DNA of 64,000 nucleotides from Amorphus orientalis. GTDB taxonomy: Bacteria > Pseudomonadota > Alphaproteobacteria > Rhizobiales > Amorphaceae. Shown here one piece after another: positions 47,333 through 56,805 of this stretch (position 1 is its first letter; the number at the start of each line of letters is the position of its first letter). The position numbers and the translations under genes were made by a program. The notes below the pieces were generated by a model, which searched no databases, had not been told where the DNA came from, and worked only from the letters and a program-made list of their open reading frames with translations. The stretch covers positions 1,302,001 through 1,366,000 of the forward strand of contig NZ_JAUSUL010000002.1 of NCBI RefSeq assembly GCF_030814015.1, written 5' to 3'.

Positions 47333-48970
47333 TCAGCGTTGTTTAGTCGTATAGATCACCATGTTCAACGACCGGCCGTTGCCGATGTTGACGCCCCTTT
47401 CGCTTCCCCGGCGCTCCAGAACGATCCCGGCAGCGTCCGCGTCGGCAAGAACCTCGTCGACGTGGCTCTCGTCGACGGCGAGAACGGGACACGCCACCTG
47501 CGAGATGGCGTGGATCGCGCCCCCGTGGTGCTCCAGCCGTGTCTCTGTGCCGGCCAGGAAGACGAGGCTCGGCTCGTGATTGCCGACGGTGATCAGGGTC
47601 GGATCCGGACAGTCGGCGGCAGCCTTGGCCGCTGCCGCCACCCGGCCGCTCAGCCAAACGCTTTGGAGCTTGGGCAGAACGTTCCCCCAGGCCGCGACCC
47701 CGAGCAGCACCGAGGCCGCCGCAACGCTGCCGATCATGGTCAGTCGCGAGCGGTCGGCCGCAAGCAGCAGCGCGGCACGCACGCCGAGTGCTGCACCCGC
47801 AATGCTCAGGATCACGCCGACCCAGCTGATCGGGTCACCCAGCACCAGGGGAAGCCCGACCGACGCCAGCATCAGGAGCACCGGAATGGCGGCCAGTTCC
47901 ACAGCCGCCAGAATGCGCAGCCAGCGCGGGCCCAGCTCGCGCCGCCATTCCACCAGCACCGCCGACACCGCCAGCGCCAGCGCCGGGACGAGCGGCAACG
48001 TGTAGTGCGGCAGCTTGGTCGGAACCGCTTCGAAGACGATCCAGGCCGGCAGCACCCAGGCCGCGCAGAACACGACCAGCTTCTCGCGCCGCAGCACCCA
48101 CAGGCTCGGCAGGCTGATCAGGAGCAGCGCCATCAGCGGCCATGCCGTCCCCACCGAGACGAACATGTGCGCCAGCGGCGGCGCCCAGTGGCCCTCCTGG
48201 CCGGTGGCGGCCTTACCGAGGAAATCGTTGAGGATGGCCTCCTGATAGAAGGCCCCGTCGCTGGCCAGCCAGATCGCCACGAACCACGGGGCGACCAGAA
48301 GCACGGTCATGGCCAGGCCGCGCAGTGGCGTCAGCCGCGTCAGGAACGCCCGGCGCTCCGGGCCAACGAAGAGAAGTGCTGCGATGGTCCCGCCGGTGAC
48401 GAGAAGAACGATCGGTCCCTTGACCAGGATGCTCGCCGAAACCGCCAGCCAGAACACGAACGGCAATCCGAAGAAGCGCGGTCTGGCCTCCATCAGCCAG
48501 AGCCGGGCGAGTGCCGCCTGGGCCAGCACGATGGTGGCCAGCAGCGCGGCATCGGTCTTGGCGATCCGCGCCTCGAAGCCGACAATGATCGTGACAGCGA
48601 GAAGACCGCCGGCTACCAGGGCGGCCTGAGGTCCCAGAAACGCCCGCGCGGCCCAGCATGTCCCGGCAACCGCCAGCGCGGCGGACAGGACGGAGACCAG
48701 CCGGTACACCCACAGCGGCGCATCGGCGCCATATCCGGAAACTTCGACGAAGAGCGCCTGCAGCCAGTAGATGCCGATCGGCTTCTTGTAGCGCGGCTGC
48801 TCCTGCAGTCGGATGTCGACATAATCGCCCCGCTCCACCATCTGCTTGCTCGCCTGGGTGTAGCGCGGCTCGTCGCGGTCGATCGGTCCCACGCCCGCAA
48901 GACCCGGCAGGAACGTCAGTGCGGCCATGACCGCGAGCAGCGCCACGCACAGGCGGAAGCGTGCGGCCAC
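47333..48970 (-). CDS. ArnT-like family 39 glycosyltransferase
   Basis: Integral membrane GT-C transferase that moves a sugar from a polyprenyl-phosphate carrier to lipid A or core. The 545 residues have about 12 TM helices. The first periplasmic loop has IDRDEPRYTQASKQM (catalytic DE-type acidic pair) and RYKKPIGIYWLQ, close to ArnT and RgtA-D. The start is a GTG at 48970, since no in-frame start codon lies upstream. First gene of the three-gene cluster. Confidence 0.92.
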   Translation of the reverse strand: MAARFRLCVALLAVMAALTFLPGLAGVGPIDRDEPRYTQASKQMVERGDYVDIRLQEQPRYKKPIGIYWLQALFVEVSGYGADAPLWVYRLVSVLSAALAVAGTCWAARAFLGPQAALVAGGLLAVTIIVGFEARIAKTDAALLATIVLAQAALARLWLMEARPRFFGLPFVFWLAVSASILVKGPIVLLVTGGTIAALLFVGPERRAFLTRLTPLRGLAMTVLLVAPWFVAIWLASDGAFYQEAILNDFLGKAATGQEGHWAPPLAHMFVSVGTAWPLMALLLISLPSLWVLRREKLVVFCAAWVLPAWIVFEAVPTKLPHYTLPLVPALALAVSAVLVEWRRELGPRWLRILAAVELAAIPVLLMLASVGLPLVLGDPISWVGVILSIAGAALGVRAALLLAADRSRLTMIGSVAAASVLLGVAAWGNVLPKLQSVWLSGRVAAAAKAAADCPDPTLITVGNHEPSLVFLAGTETRLEHHGGAIHAISQVACPVLAVDESHVDEVLADADAAGIVLERRGSERGVNIGNGRSLNMVIYTTKQR

Positions 48971-49190
48971 AAACGCCTGGATCGCGCCCGATGCGGGCGG
49001 CGGCGCGGATGCGGAACGGCCCTCTGGCGCGCTCGACGAAGGGGCGGACGTGGATATGGCCGAAATCCTCTGATGACGGGGTGCGGTCGCGACCCGCGAC
49101 GGTGCGACGACAGCTCGCCGGATCGGACGCTGCGTGATAGCCGTTGCCGGTGAACAGCGTCAACGCGTTCAAATTGGGGCAAGGCCGGAC

Positions 49191-50021
49191 ATGACGACGA
49201 TCGTGCAATTGACCGATCTCCACCTGAGACCGCGCGGCACACCCGCCCTCAGGGTGGTGGAGACGAACATGTTCGCCGCGCGCGCCATTCGGGCCGTCGC
49301 AACCCTCACCTCGCGCCCGGATGCGGTCATCGTCACCGGCGATGTCGCCGACACGGCCGACCCGCGCGCCTACGAGCTGGCGCACGAGCTGCTCGCAGCC
49401 CTTCCCGTCCCGGTCTATCTGCTTGCCGGCAACCACGATTCCGCCCGCACGATGCGGTCAGCTTTCGCAGACTGGCCCGGTGTCTCGGAGGCACCGTCGG
49501 ACCGGGTCCATTACGCGGCGGAGATCGGCGACCTTCGGCTGGTCGCGCTGGACACGTCCGTGGAGGGGCAGCCTTACGGCAGCCTTGGCAACGAGCAGCT
49601 CGCCTGGCTCGACGCCACGCTCGCCGCAGCGCCCGACCGCCCCACCCTGATCGCCATGCATCATCCGCCGTTCACCACGGGCATTGCCCACATGGACCGG
49701 ACGCGGCTCACCGATTCGGATGCGTTCGCGGAAATCGTGTCCGCCCATCGGCAGGTGCGGCGTATCGTCTGCGGGCATGTCCACCGCACGGTGGTCGCGC
49801 CGTTCGGCGGCACTCACGCCATGATCGTGCCGGGCGTGGCGCATCAGGTCGCCCTCGATCTGACGGCGACATCCGCGGCCCAGTTCGTGATGGAGCCGCC
49901 GGCCTACGGGATCCACGCCTGGACGGGGGAGGATCTGGTCTCCCACGTGGCCTACGTGGAGGCCTTCCCGGGGCCCTATCCGTTCTCCCCGGCGGAAGGG
50001 GTCTTCTGGCCGGGCGACTGA
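49191..50021 (+). CDS. CpdA/Icc-like metallophosphoesterase
   Basis: A 276-residue calcineurin-like phosphoesterase of the 3',5'-cyclic AMP phosphodiesterase group. Motifs in order: LTDLHLRP, GDVADTAD, GNHDS, MHHPPF and CGHVHR. The ATG at 49191 begins directly with the first motif strand. Substrate could be cAMP or another cyclic nucleotide or phospholipid; I cannot separate these from sequence. Convergent with dgcA, divergent from the ArnT-like gene. Confidence 0.87.
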   Translation: MTTIVQLTDLHLRPRGTPALRVVETNMFAARAIRAVATLTSRPDAVIVTGDVADTADPRAYELAHELLAALPVPVYLLAGNHDSARTMRSAFADWPGVSEAPSDRVHYAAEIGDLRLVALDTSVEGQPYGSLGNEQLAWLDATLAAAPDRPTLIAMHHPPFTTGIAHMDRTRLTDSDAFAEIVSAHRQVRRIVCGHVHRTVVAPFGGTHAMIVPGVAHQVALDLTATSAAQFVMEPPAYGIHAWTGEDLVSHVAYVEAFPGPYPFSPAEGVFWPGD

Positions 50022-50040
50022 GCCGGGGGGTTCCCCCGGC
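50022..50040 (+). terminator. Hairpin after the CpdA-like gene
   Basis: 8-bp perfect stem GCCGGGGG/CCCCCGGC with loop GTT directly after the stop codon, followed by CGGCATTTTGCC. Between convergent genes, a plausible terminator. Confidence 0.5.
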
Positions 50041-50076
50041 CGGCATTTTGCCTGGATGCCCGGCCGGTACCGGTCC

Positions 50077-51060
50077 CTAGCCCCAGAGCTCAGGCTCGGG
50101 CGGATGCAGGATCGAGCCGTCATAGCGCAGCGCAGGCTCCCGGTCCTGAGCCAGAAGCAGCGGACCGTCGAGGTCCACCACCGCCGCCTTCTGGGCGACG
50201 AGGACCGCCGGCGCCATCGCCAGCGAGGTCGCCAGCATGCAGCCGACCATGATGGTCAGCCCGAGTTCTTCGGCCGTCTCGGCCATGGTCAGGGCCTCGG
50301 TCAGCCCGCCGGCCTTGTCGAGTTTGATGTTGACCGCATCGTAGCGCCCCGTCAGCGCCTTCAGATCGGAGGCGACGTGGACGCTTTCGTCCGCGCAGAC
50401 GGGAACCGGACGGCGCACGGTCGCCAGAAGCCCGTCCCGGTCGGCCGGAAGCGGCTGCTCGACCAGTTCGACACCGACGTCCGCGCAGGCGGTGATGTTG
50501 TCGAAATAGGTGTCGTGGCTCCAGCCTTCGTTGGCATCCACGATCAGCCGCGCGTTGGGGGCTCCCGCCCGCACGGCCTTGATCCGGGCTACGTCGCCGG
50601 GTCCGCCGAGCTTCACCTTGAGAAGCGGCCGGTCGGCCGCCGCCTCCGCCGCCGCCCGCATCGCCTCGGGTTCGCCGAGGCTCAGCGTGTAGGCGGTGGT
50701 GAGCGGCTCCAGTCCGCTCAGGCCTGCGGACGTGAAGGCCCGGACGCCGGAGGCCTTCGCCTCCAGGTCGAACAGCGCGCAGTCCAGCGCGTTGCGGGCC
50801 GCTCCCGGCGCCATTTCCTGACGCAGGCCCTGGCGGTCGAGCCCGCCGGTGATCGCCGCCGCCATCGCTTCGACGGCGGCAAGCACGGCCTCGGGCGATT
50901 CGCCGTAGCGGCCATAGGGCACGCCTTCGCCGCGCCCCCGGTGGGAGCCGTCAGTGATCTCGGCGACCACCACCGTGGCCTCGGTCCGGCTCTCGCGGGA
51001 GATGCGAAACTCTCCCGCGATCGGAAACTTCTCGATTCTGGCGCTGAGGGTGCGGCTCAT
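50077..51060 (-). CDS. dgcA: N-acetyl-D-glutamate racemase DgcA / dipeptide epimerase family
   Basis: Enolase-superfamily enzyme of 327 residues. The catalytic frame is seen as LKVKLGG (KxK base), VDANEGW (metal), ELVEQPL (metal), CADES (metal) and NIKLDKAGG (second lysine). By sequence alone it would be called L-Ala-D/L-Glu epimerase, but coupling to the dgcN gene (3 bases apart) points to the DgcN-DgcA pathway of D-glutamate use, where DgcA racemises N-acetyl-D-glutamate. Confidence 0.85.
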   Translation of the reverse strand: MSRTLSARIEKFPIAGEFRISRESRTEATVVVAEITDGSHRGRGEGVPYGRYGESPEAVLAAVEAMAAAITGGLDRQGLRQEMAPGAARNALDCALFDLEAKASGVRAFTSAGLSGLEPLTTAYTLSLGEPEAMRAAAEAAADRPLLKVKLGGPGDVARIKAVRAGAPNARLIVDANEGWSHDTYFDNITACADVGVELVEQPLPADRDGLLATVRRPVPVCADESVHVASDLKALTGRYDAVNIKLDKAGGLTEALTMAETAEELGLTIMVGCMLATSLAMAPAVLVAQKAAVVDLDGPLLLAQDREPALRYDGSILHPPEPELWG

Positions 51061-51063
51061 GGT

Positions 51064-52071
51064 CTAAGCAAAGCTCTTCCGCAGTTCCTCGACGATCGCC
51101 GTGACGCCGAAGCGGACCGGATCGCTGGCGGGAAGGCCGTGCTCCCCGGAGACCTGGTCCAGGAAGGCGCGGGCCTCCGCCTCGCCGAGCGCGGCCGTGT
51201 TGACCGCAAGACCGACGCAGCGGATGTCCGGGTTGGTCAGGCTGCCGCAGCGGATGGTGAGGTCGATCACGTCGCGGATCGAGGGAATCGGATGCTCGAC
51301 GCCGCGCATCTTCGTACGCGTCGGTTCGTGGCAGACCACGAAGGCGTCCGGCTGCGCTCCGTGCAGAAGGCCGAGCGACACGCCTGCGAACGACGGGTGG
51401 TAGAGCGAGCCCTGCCCCTCGACCACGTCCCAGTGATTGGGATCGGCCGCCGGCGACAGCCATTCCGCCGCACCCGAAATGAAGTCCGCGACCACTGCGT
51501 CGATCGCCGCACCGCGACCCGAAATGAACACGCCGGTCTGGCCGGTGGCCCGGAAATCCGCGTCCATGCCGGCTTCGCGCATGGCGCTTTCCAGGGCGAG
51601 TGCGGTGTACTTCTTGCCGACGGAGCAGTCGGTGCCCACCGTAAGGAGCCGTCGGCCGGGACGCTTCGTTCCCTTGCCGGTCGCGAACTTCTCCGTCGAA
51701 TGGCGCACATCGAGAAGCCGGCCGCCCGACTTCTCCGCAGCGGCGCGAATCTCCGGCACGTCGGCCAGCTTCTGGTGGAGACCCGTCGCCACATCGAGGC
51801 CGGCCTCCAGCGCGGCGACGATGGAGGCGACCCAGTGCGCCGGCAGCACTCCGCCGGCGTTCACCGCGCCCACGACCATGGTCTTGGCGCCGGCCTCGGC
51901 GGCAGCGCGCGCGTCCATCTCCGGCAGACCGGCATCGGCCTTGCAGCCTTCGAGGCGCCACTGCCCGACGCACCAGTTGGGGCGCCAGTCGACGATACCC
52001 AGGGCGGTCTTGGCGGCGAGCGAGTCGGCAACGTCACCCAGAAACAACAGATAAGGGTGCTTGAGCTCCAT
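51064..52071 (-). CDS. dgcN: N-acetyltransferase DgcN (DUF1611), D-glutamate catabolism
   Basis: A 335-residue DUF1611 protein. It begins MELKHPYLLFLGD and has a P-loop-like VGTDCSVGKKYTAL near 150-163, IVDWRPNWCVGQWR and VEGQGSLYHPSF. DUF1611 members were long unassigned; some act as D-glutamate N-acetyltransferase (DgcN), feeding DgcA. I use the ATG at 52071; a frame reaching 52227 has no family-like residues. Promoter region is shared, divergently, with mlaE. Confidence 0.85.
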   Translation of the reverse strand: MELKHPYLLFLGDVADSLAAKTALGIVDWRPNWCVGQWRLEGCKADAGLPEMDARAAAEAGAKTMVVGAVNAGGVLPAHWVASIVAALEAGLDVATGLHQKLADVPEIRAAAEKSGGRLLDVRHSTEKFATGKGTKRPGRRLLTVGTDCSVGKKYTALALESAMREAGMDADFRATGQTGVFISGRGAAIDAVVADFISGAAEWLSPAADPNHWDVVEGQGSLYHPSFAGVSLGLLHGAQPDAFVVCHEPTRTKMRGVEHPIPSIRDVIDLTIRCGSLTNPDIRCVGLAVNTAALGEAEARAFLDQVSGEHGLPASDPVRFGVTAIVEELRKSFA

Positions 52072-52208
52072 GGTGGCTCCAAATTTGGGAACATGACGCA
52101 AGCGCGCGGAGACGTGATCTCGACGCGGAACGCGCGAGACACTAACACTTTGGAGACGCTTTTCCAGATGCCCGACGGGGCACATCCAACGGGACCAGCA
52201 GTTCGGGC

Positions 52209-53357
52209 ATGAATGTACAGTCGGCACCTGGCAAGGCGCGCCTCACCGTCGATGACGCCGACGCGGACATGCCCACCGTGTCCGTGTCCGGATTCTGGAC
52301 GCTGAAGACCGCGCGTGCCGCGGAAGACCTGGTGGAATCGGTCGATCTGCCGAACGCCCAGTCGGTCACGATCGATCTGGCCGGAGTGGAGGCGCTCGAT
52401 ACCGCCGGCACGTGGCTCATTCACCGGCTGCGCGCACGACTGGAGTTCCGCGGGATCCGGGTCGAGCTGGTCAACGTCGAAGAACGCTTCGAATCGCTCT
52501 TCTCGGAGATCGAGGCCCACGTCCCGAAGCAGTGGAAACCGCGTCGGCGCAGCGTGTCGCTGCTGAACGGGCTCGAGACGGTCGGTCGCCAGACCGAGGA
52601 AATTGCCCGCGACGCCGTGTCGGTCATCAGCATCCTGGGCGCGTTCGGGATCGGACTCGCGGCCGCCTTGTTCAATCCGGGCCGGCTGCGGTTCACTTCC
52701 ATCCTCGCCAACTTCGACCGGGCCTGCCGGGGCGCGGTGCCCATCGTTGCGCTCATGTCGTTCCTGATCGGGCTGATCATCGCCCAGCAGGGCGGCTTCT
52801 ATCTGCGCCAGTTCGGGGCCGAGACGTTCGTGGTCGACCTCGTCGGCGTGCTGGTCCTGCGCGAGATGGGCGTGCTCCTGACCGCCATCATGGTCGCCGG
52901 CCGGTCCGGCAGCGCCTACACGGCCGAGATCGGCTCCATGAAGATGCGTGAGGAGATCGACGCCCTGAAGGTGCTCGGTCTCGATCCGGTCGAGATCCTG
53001 GTCATCCCGCGCCTGATGGCGCTGATGCTGGCGCTGCCTCTGCTCGCCTTCATCGCCAACATTGCGGCTCTCACCGGGGCCGCCGTGGTCTGCTGGACCT
53101 ACATGTCGATCCCGCCGGAAGCCTTCCTCCAGCGCCTCCACCAGGCGGTCTCGATCCACGAGCTGATGGTCGGCCTCGCCAAGGGACCGTTCATGGCGCT
53201 GATCGTCGGTTTGATCGCCTGCTCGGAAGGCCTCAAGGTGGGCGGCAGTGCCGAATCGCTCGGCCAGCAGACGACCACGTCGGTGGTCAAAGCTATCTTC
53301 ATGGTCATCGTGGTGGACGGGCTGTTCGCCATCTTCTTTTCCGCGATGGGAATCTGA
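52209..53357 (+). CDS. mlaE: MlaE-type phospholipid ABC transporter permease with N-terminal STAS domain
   Basis: Inner-membrane permease of the Mla system, moving phospholipids between inner and outer membrane. Residues 1-110 form a STAS domain (SVTIDLAGVEALDTAGTWLI), which in E. coli is the separate protein MlaB. Then follows the MlaE domain with about five TM helices, QFGAETFVVDL, LREMGVLLTAIMVAGRSGSAYTAEIG spread over 210-240 and IDALKVLGLDP. The fusion explains the lack of a mlaB gene. The next gene starts immediately after the stop. Confidence 0.94.
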   Translation: MNVQSAPGKARLTVDDADADMPTVSVSGFWTLKTARAAEDLVESVDLPNAQSVTIDLAGVEALDTAGTWLIHRLRARLEFRGIRVELVNVEERFESLFSEIEAHVPKQWKPRRRSVSLLNGLETVGRQTEEIARDAVSVISILGAFGIGLAAALFNPGRLRFTSILANFDRACRGAVPIVALMSFLIGLIIAQQGGFYLRQFGAETFVVDLVGVLVLREMGVLLTAIMVAGRSGSAYTAEIGSMKMREEIDALKVLGLDPVEILVIPRLMALMLALPLLAFIANIAALTGAAVVCWTYMSIPPEAFLQRLHQAVSIHELMVGLAKGPFMALIVGLIACSEGLKVGGSAESLGQQTTTSVVKAIFMVIVVDGLFAIFFSAMGI

Positions 53358-54191
53358 ATGGCGGCCGAGTCCGAAACCAACCAGCCGACCACGGAAGCGC
53401 GCGCGCCTTCGGACGCGGGTCGCCCCGATTCCGACCGCGAGGTCATCGTGAAGGCGCGCGGCGTCACCGTCGGCTTCGGCGACAGCCTCGTGCTCGATAA
53501 GCTCGATCTCGACGTCTATTCCGGCGAGATCCTCGGCTTCGTCGGGGGCTCCGGCACGGGCAAGTCCGTGCTGATGCGCACGATCCTGCGGCTCATCCCC
53601 AAGCAGGGCGGCACGATCGAGGTGTTCGACCACGATCTCGACCAGCAGTCGCCGAGCGAACTGTCGGAGCTGGAGCAGCGCTGGGGCGTGCTCTTCCAGA
53701 TGGGCGCGCTGTTCTCGTCCCTCACCGTCAAGCAGAACATCCAGGTCCCGATGCGCGAGCACATGGACCTGTCCCAGCGGCTGATGGACGAGCTCGCCCT
53801 TCTGAAGCTGGAGCTGGTCGGACTGCCGCGCCAGGCCGCGGAGCGCTTTCCCTCCGAACTCTCCGGTGGCATGGTCAAGCGGGCGAGCCTCGCCCGCGCC
53901 CTTGCGCTTGATCCGCAACTCGTTTTTCTGGACGAGCCGACGTCGGGGCTCGACCCGATCGGCGCCGGGGATTTCGACATCCTGATCCGCAATCTACGCG
54001 ACACGCTCGGCCTGACCGTCTACATGGTGACCCATGACCTCGACAGCCTCCATACCGTGTGCGATCGAATTGCCGTCCTCGCCGAAAAGCGCGTGCTTCT
54101 CACCGGGACGATGGACGACATGTTGAAATCGGACCATCCCTGGGTCCGGTCCTATTTTCACGGTGTCCGTGGCAGCAGGCTGGCAAGCTAA
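53358..54191 (+). CDS. mlaF: MlaF-type phospholipid ABC transporter ATPase
   Basis: A 277-residue ATPase with Walker A FVGGSGTGKSVLMR, Q-loop FQMGALFSSLTV typical of MlaF, signature LSGGMVKRASLARAL and Walker B LVFLDEPTSGLDP. A hydrophilic N-terminal stretch of about 35 residues precedes the core. Directly after mlaE, 3 bases before mlaD. Confidence 0.95.
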   Translation: MAAESETNQPTTEARAPSDAGRPDSDREVIVKARGVTVGFGDSLVLDKLDLDVYSGEILGFVGGSGTGKSVLMRTILRLIPKQGGTIEVFDHDLDQQSPSELSELEQRWGVLFQMGALFSSLTVKQNIQVPMREHMDLSQRLMDELALLKLELVGLPRQAAERFPSELSGGMVKRASLARALALDPQLVFLDEPTSGLDPIGAGDFDILIRNLRDTLGLTVYMVTHDLDSLHTVCDRIAVLAEKRVLLTGTMDDMLKSDHPWVRSYFHGVRGSRLAS

Positions 54192-54194
54192 CGC

Positions 54195-56123
54195 ATGGAA
54201 ACGCGCGCGAATTACATTGCCGTCGGTCTGTTCGTCATCGTGGTCGTGACGGGCGCGCTCGGCTTTGTCTACTGGCTGTACTCCTCCGGCAACTCGACCC
54301 AGCGCACCGAGATCCAGGTCGTGTTCGACGACCCGGTGACGGGCCTGTCCGTCGGCAGTCCGGTGATCTTCAACGGCATCCGGATCGGCGAGGTCACCAA
54401 TCTCGGCTTCGTCAGCTCCGAATCCCCCACCGTCCTCGCCCGGGCGATGGTGGACCGCAACGCGCCGCTGAAGACCGACACCAAGGCGGAGCTCGGGGTC
54501 CAGGGACTGACCGGCGTCTCCTACATCTCGCTGTCCGGCGGCAAGGCCGACTCCCAGTCCCTGTTCGCCCAGGACGGCGTGCCCAAGATCACCGCCCAGC
54601 GCTCGGCCATTCAGGACCTGCTGCAGGGCGCCCGCGACATTCTGGAAAAGGCCGACACGACCGTCGAGAACCTGAACAGGATCATCGAGGAAAACCGCGG
54701 CGACATCGCCCAGACCGTCTCCAACGTGGAGACCTTCTCCAAGGCGCTCGCGGACAATTCGGACAATCTCGCGAAGCTGATCACCGACATCAGCAATGCC
54801 GGCGACGCGATCGCCAACGTCGCCCCGCGCGTCGAATCGCTGGTCTCCCGCGCCGACGATCTCCTGGGCGAAGTCTCCCAGGAGGACGTCCGGACGGTGG
54901 TCGACAACGTGGTCACCTTCAGCGAGCACCTCACCCGCTTCCAGGACAGCGTCCAGGGCGTGATCACCAACGTGTCCTCGGCGGCCGAGGACCTGCAGCA
55001 GTTCGCTCAGGGCCTCAACACGGCGCTCACGGACGTGGACCAGTTGATCCAGTCCGTCGATCCGACCGCGGTCCGGAGCATCGTCGACAACGTCGACAGC
55101 GTGATCGGCATGTTCGCCGGTCGGCGCGACCAGATCGACAGCTTCATCGAGAACGCCAGCGAAAGCGCTGCCAACCTGCGTGAAGTGTCGCAGACGCTCT
55201 CCGACAACAACGACCAGATCGAGCGGTTCATGGCGTCTGCGGGAAGCGTCGCCCAGCGGGCCGACGACCTGGTCGCGAGCCTGCAGCCGGCCGCCAATCG
55301 CGTGGACAGCATCATCGGGGCGGTCAATCCCGACGACGTGCAGGCCGTGGTCGGCAATCTGCGCCAGATCACCACCGTTCTCTCCGACCGGTCCCAGGAC
55401 ATCGACGGCTTCATCGCCGACGCTCGGGAAAGCGCCGCCAACCTGCGCACGGTGTCCCAGACGCTCTCCGACAACAACGGCCAGATCGAGCAGTTCATGG
55501 CGTCGGCCACCAACGTTGCCGATCGCGCCGATTCGCTCCTGACCAGCCTGCAGCCGGCCGCCGACCGCCTCGACGGGCTGATCGCCGCCATCGATCCTTC
55601 GGAAGTCCGCACGATCCTCGCCAATGTGCGCGAAGTGACGACGGCGGTCTCCGCCCGCTCGGAGGACATCTCCGCGATCCTGGTCAACGCCAAGGAGGCC
55701 GCGACCAGCGCCCGGACGTTCGCCGACTCGCTTCAGGCCCAGGCCCCGACCGTCGACCATGTCGCGGAGAACGCGCGCGAGATCTCCGACAAGCTCAACG
55801 CGGCCTCCACCCGGGTCAACACGCTGGTCGACAAGGTCTCCGACATGGTCGAGGGTGACGGCCAGGGCTTCATCCAGGAGGCGACCGAGGCCGCCCGCGC
55901 CATCAAGGTCGTCGCCCAGGAGTTCGAGAGCCGCGCGGGCACGATTTCGTCCGGTCTCGCCCGCTTCTCGACGACGGGCGTCGACGATTTCGCCAGCGTC
56001 ATGACCCAGGCCCGCCAGACCCTGCGCGAGATCGAGCGGACCTTCAGCAACATCGATCGCGATCCGAGCCGGGTCATCTTCGGCGGGCCCAACGGTCCGC
56101 GTTACGAACCGCAGAGACGGTGA
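54195..56123 (+). CDS. mlaD: MlaD-type MCE protein with long repetitive helical tail
   Basis: Periplasmic lipid-binding subunit of the Mla transporter. Residues 8-30 are a TM anchor and 38-115 the MCE domain (VFDDPVTGLSVGSPVIFNGIRIGEV). The rest of the 642 residues is predicted helical, far longer than E. coli MlaD (about 183). It contains a nearly exact tandem repeat of 89 residues (315-403 and 404-492, 267-base period in DNA) and weaker copies before and after, each with RADDLL, VRxIVxNV and a following D/R-rich helix. Such tails may form a lipid tunnel or needle across the periplasm. Confidence 0.92.
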   Translation: METRANYIAVGLFVIVVVTGALGFVYWLYSSGNSTQRTEIQVVFDDPVTGLSVGSPVIFNGIRIGEVTNLGFVSSESPTVLARAMVDRNAPLKTDTKAELGVQGLTGVSYISLSGGKADSQSLFAQDGVPKITAQRSAIQDLLQGARDILEKADTTVENLNRIIEENRGDIAQTVSNVETFSKALADNSDNLAKLITDISNAGDAIANVAPRVESLVSRADDLLGEVSQEDVRTVVDNVVTFSEHLTRFQDSVQGVITNVSSAAEDLQQFAQGLNTALTDVDQLIQSVDPTAVRSIVDNVDSVIGMFAGRRDQIDSFIENASESAANLREVSQTLSDNNDQIERFMASAGSVAQRADDLVASLQPAANRVDSIIGAVNPDDVQAVVGNLRQITTVLSDRSQDIDGFIADARESAANLRTVSQTLSDNNGQIEQFMASATNVADRADSLLTSLQPAADRLDGLIAAIDPSEVRTILANVREVTTAVSARSEDISAILVNAKEAATSARTFADSLQAQAPTVDHVAENAREISDKLNAASTRVNTLVDKVSDMVEGDGQGFIQEATEAARAIKVVAQEFESRAGTISSGLARFSTTGVDDFASVMTQARQTLREIERTFSNIDRDPSRVIFGGPNGPRYEPQRR

Positions 56124-56190
56124 CCGGGCGATGCGAGGGAGCGGACGCTTGAGACTTCAGCAGTTCATCGGCGGATCGAGGAGCGGCGCG

Positions 56191-56805
56191 ATGCCGGCCC
56201 GACGTCCCGGCCTCAGGGTCTTCCTGGCACCGCTTCTCGCGGCGGGCCTGTCGGCCTGCGCGGCCCTCGGCGGCGGCGGCCCCTCGGTGGAAGCGATCTA
56301 CACGCTGGACGCGCCCCGCGAGATTTCGGATCTGCGCGGTCGCGTGAACTCCCAGCTCCTGGTCGCCACGCCGGTCGCCCTCGACGCCCTCGACACGAAC
56401 ATGATCGCGGTCCGGCCCACACCCTCGACCCTGTCCTACTATCCGAGCGTACAGTGGGCCGACCGGCTTCCGGTCGTGTTCCAGGCGGTGCTCGCCGAGG
56501 CGCTGCAGAATACGAACCGCGTGCGCGCCGTGGGCCTGCCGGGCCAGAGCCTGCTGATCAATTACCAGATCGTCACGGAAATCCGCGCCTTCCAGGCCGA
56601 GACCACCGGCTCCGACCGGGCCGCGGTCACCGTGTCGGCCAAGATCCTGGACGACCGCAACGGACGGGTGGTCGCCAGCCGCATCTTCACCGCCGAACAG
56701 CCCACCTCGGGCGATTCCGTTCAGGCCGCTGTCGGTGGGCTGGACCGCGCCAATCAGCAGGTGGTGAGCGACATGGTCCGCTGGATCGTCGCGACCGTGC
56801 GCTGA
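56191..56805 (+). CDS. ABC-type transport auxiliary lipoprotein (PqiC-like)
   Basis: A 204-residue lipoprotein: signal peptide with lipobox GLSAC (Cys23), then the ABC-transporter auxiliary domain with YTLDAPRE near the N terminus and VQWADRLPVVFQAVLAEAL. These proteins are outer-membrane partners of MCE systems. I start at the ATG at 56191 because GAGGAG lies 7 bases upstream; an ATG at 56131 is possible but gives an odd signal peptide. Last gene of the Mla operon. Confidence 0.88.
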   Translation: MPARRPGLRVFLAPLLAAGLSACAALGGGGPSVEAIYTLDAPREISDLRGRVNSQLLVATPVALDALDTNMIAVRPTPSTLSYYPSVQWADRLPVVFQAVLAEALQNTNRVRAVGLPGQSLLINYQIVTEIRAFQAETTGSDRAAVTVSAKILDDRNGRVVASRIFTAEQPTSGDSVQAAVGGLDRANQQVVSDMVRWIVATVR

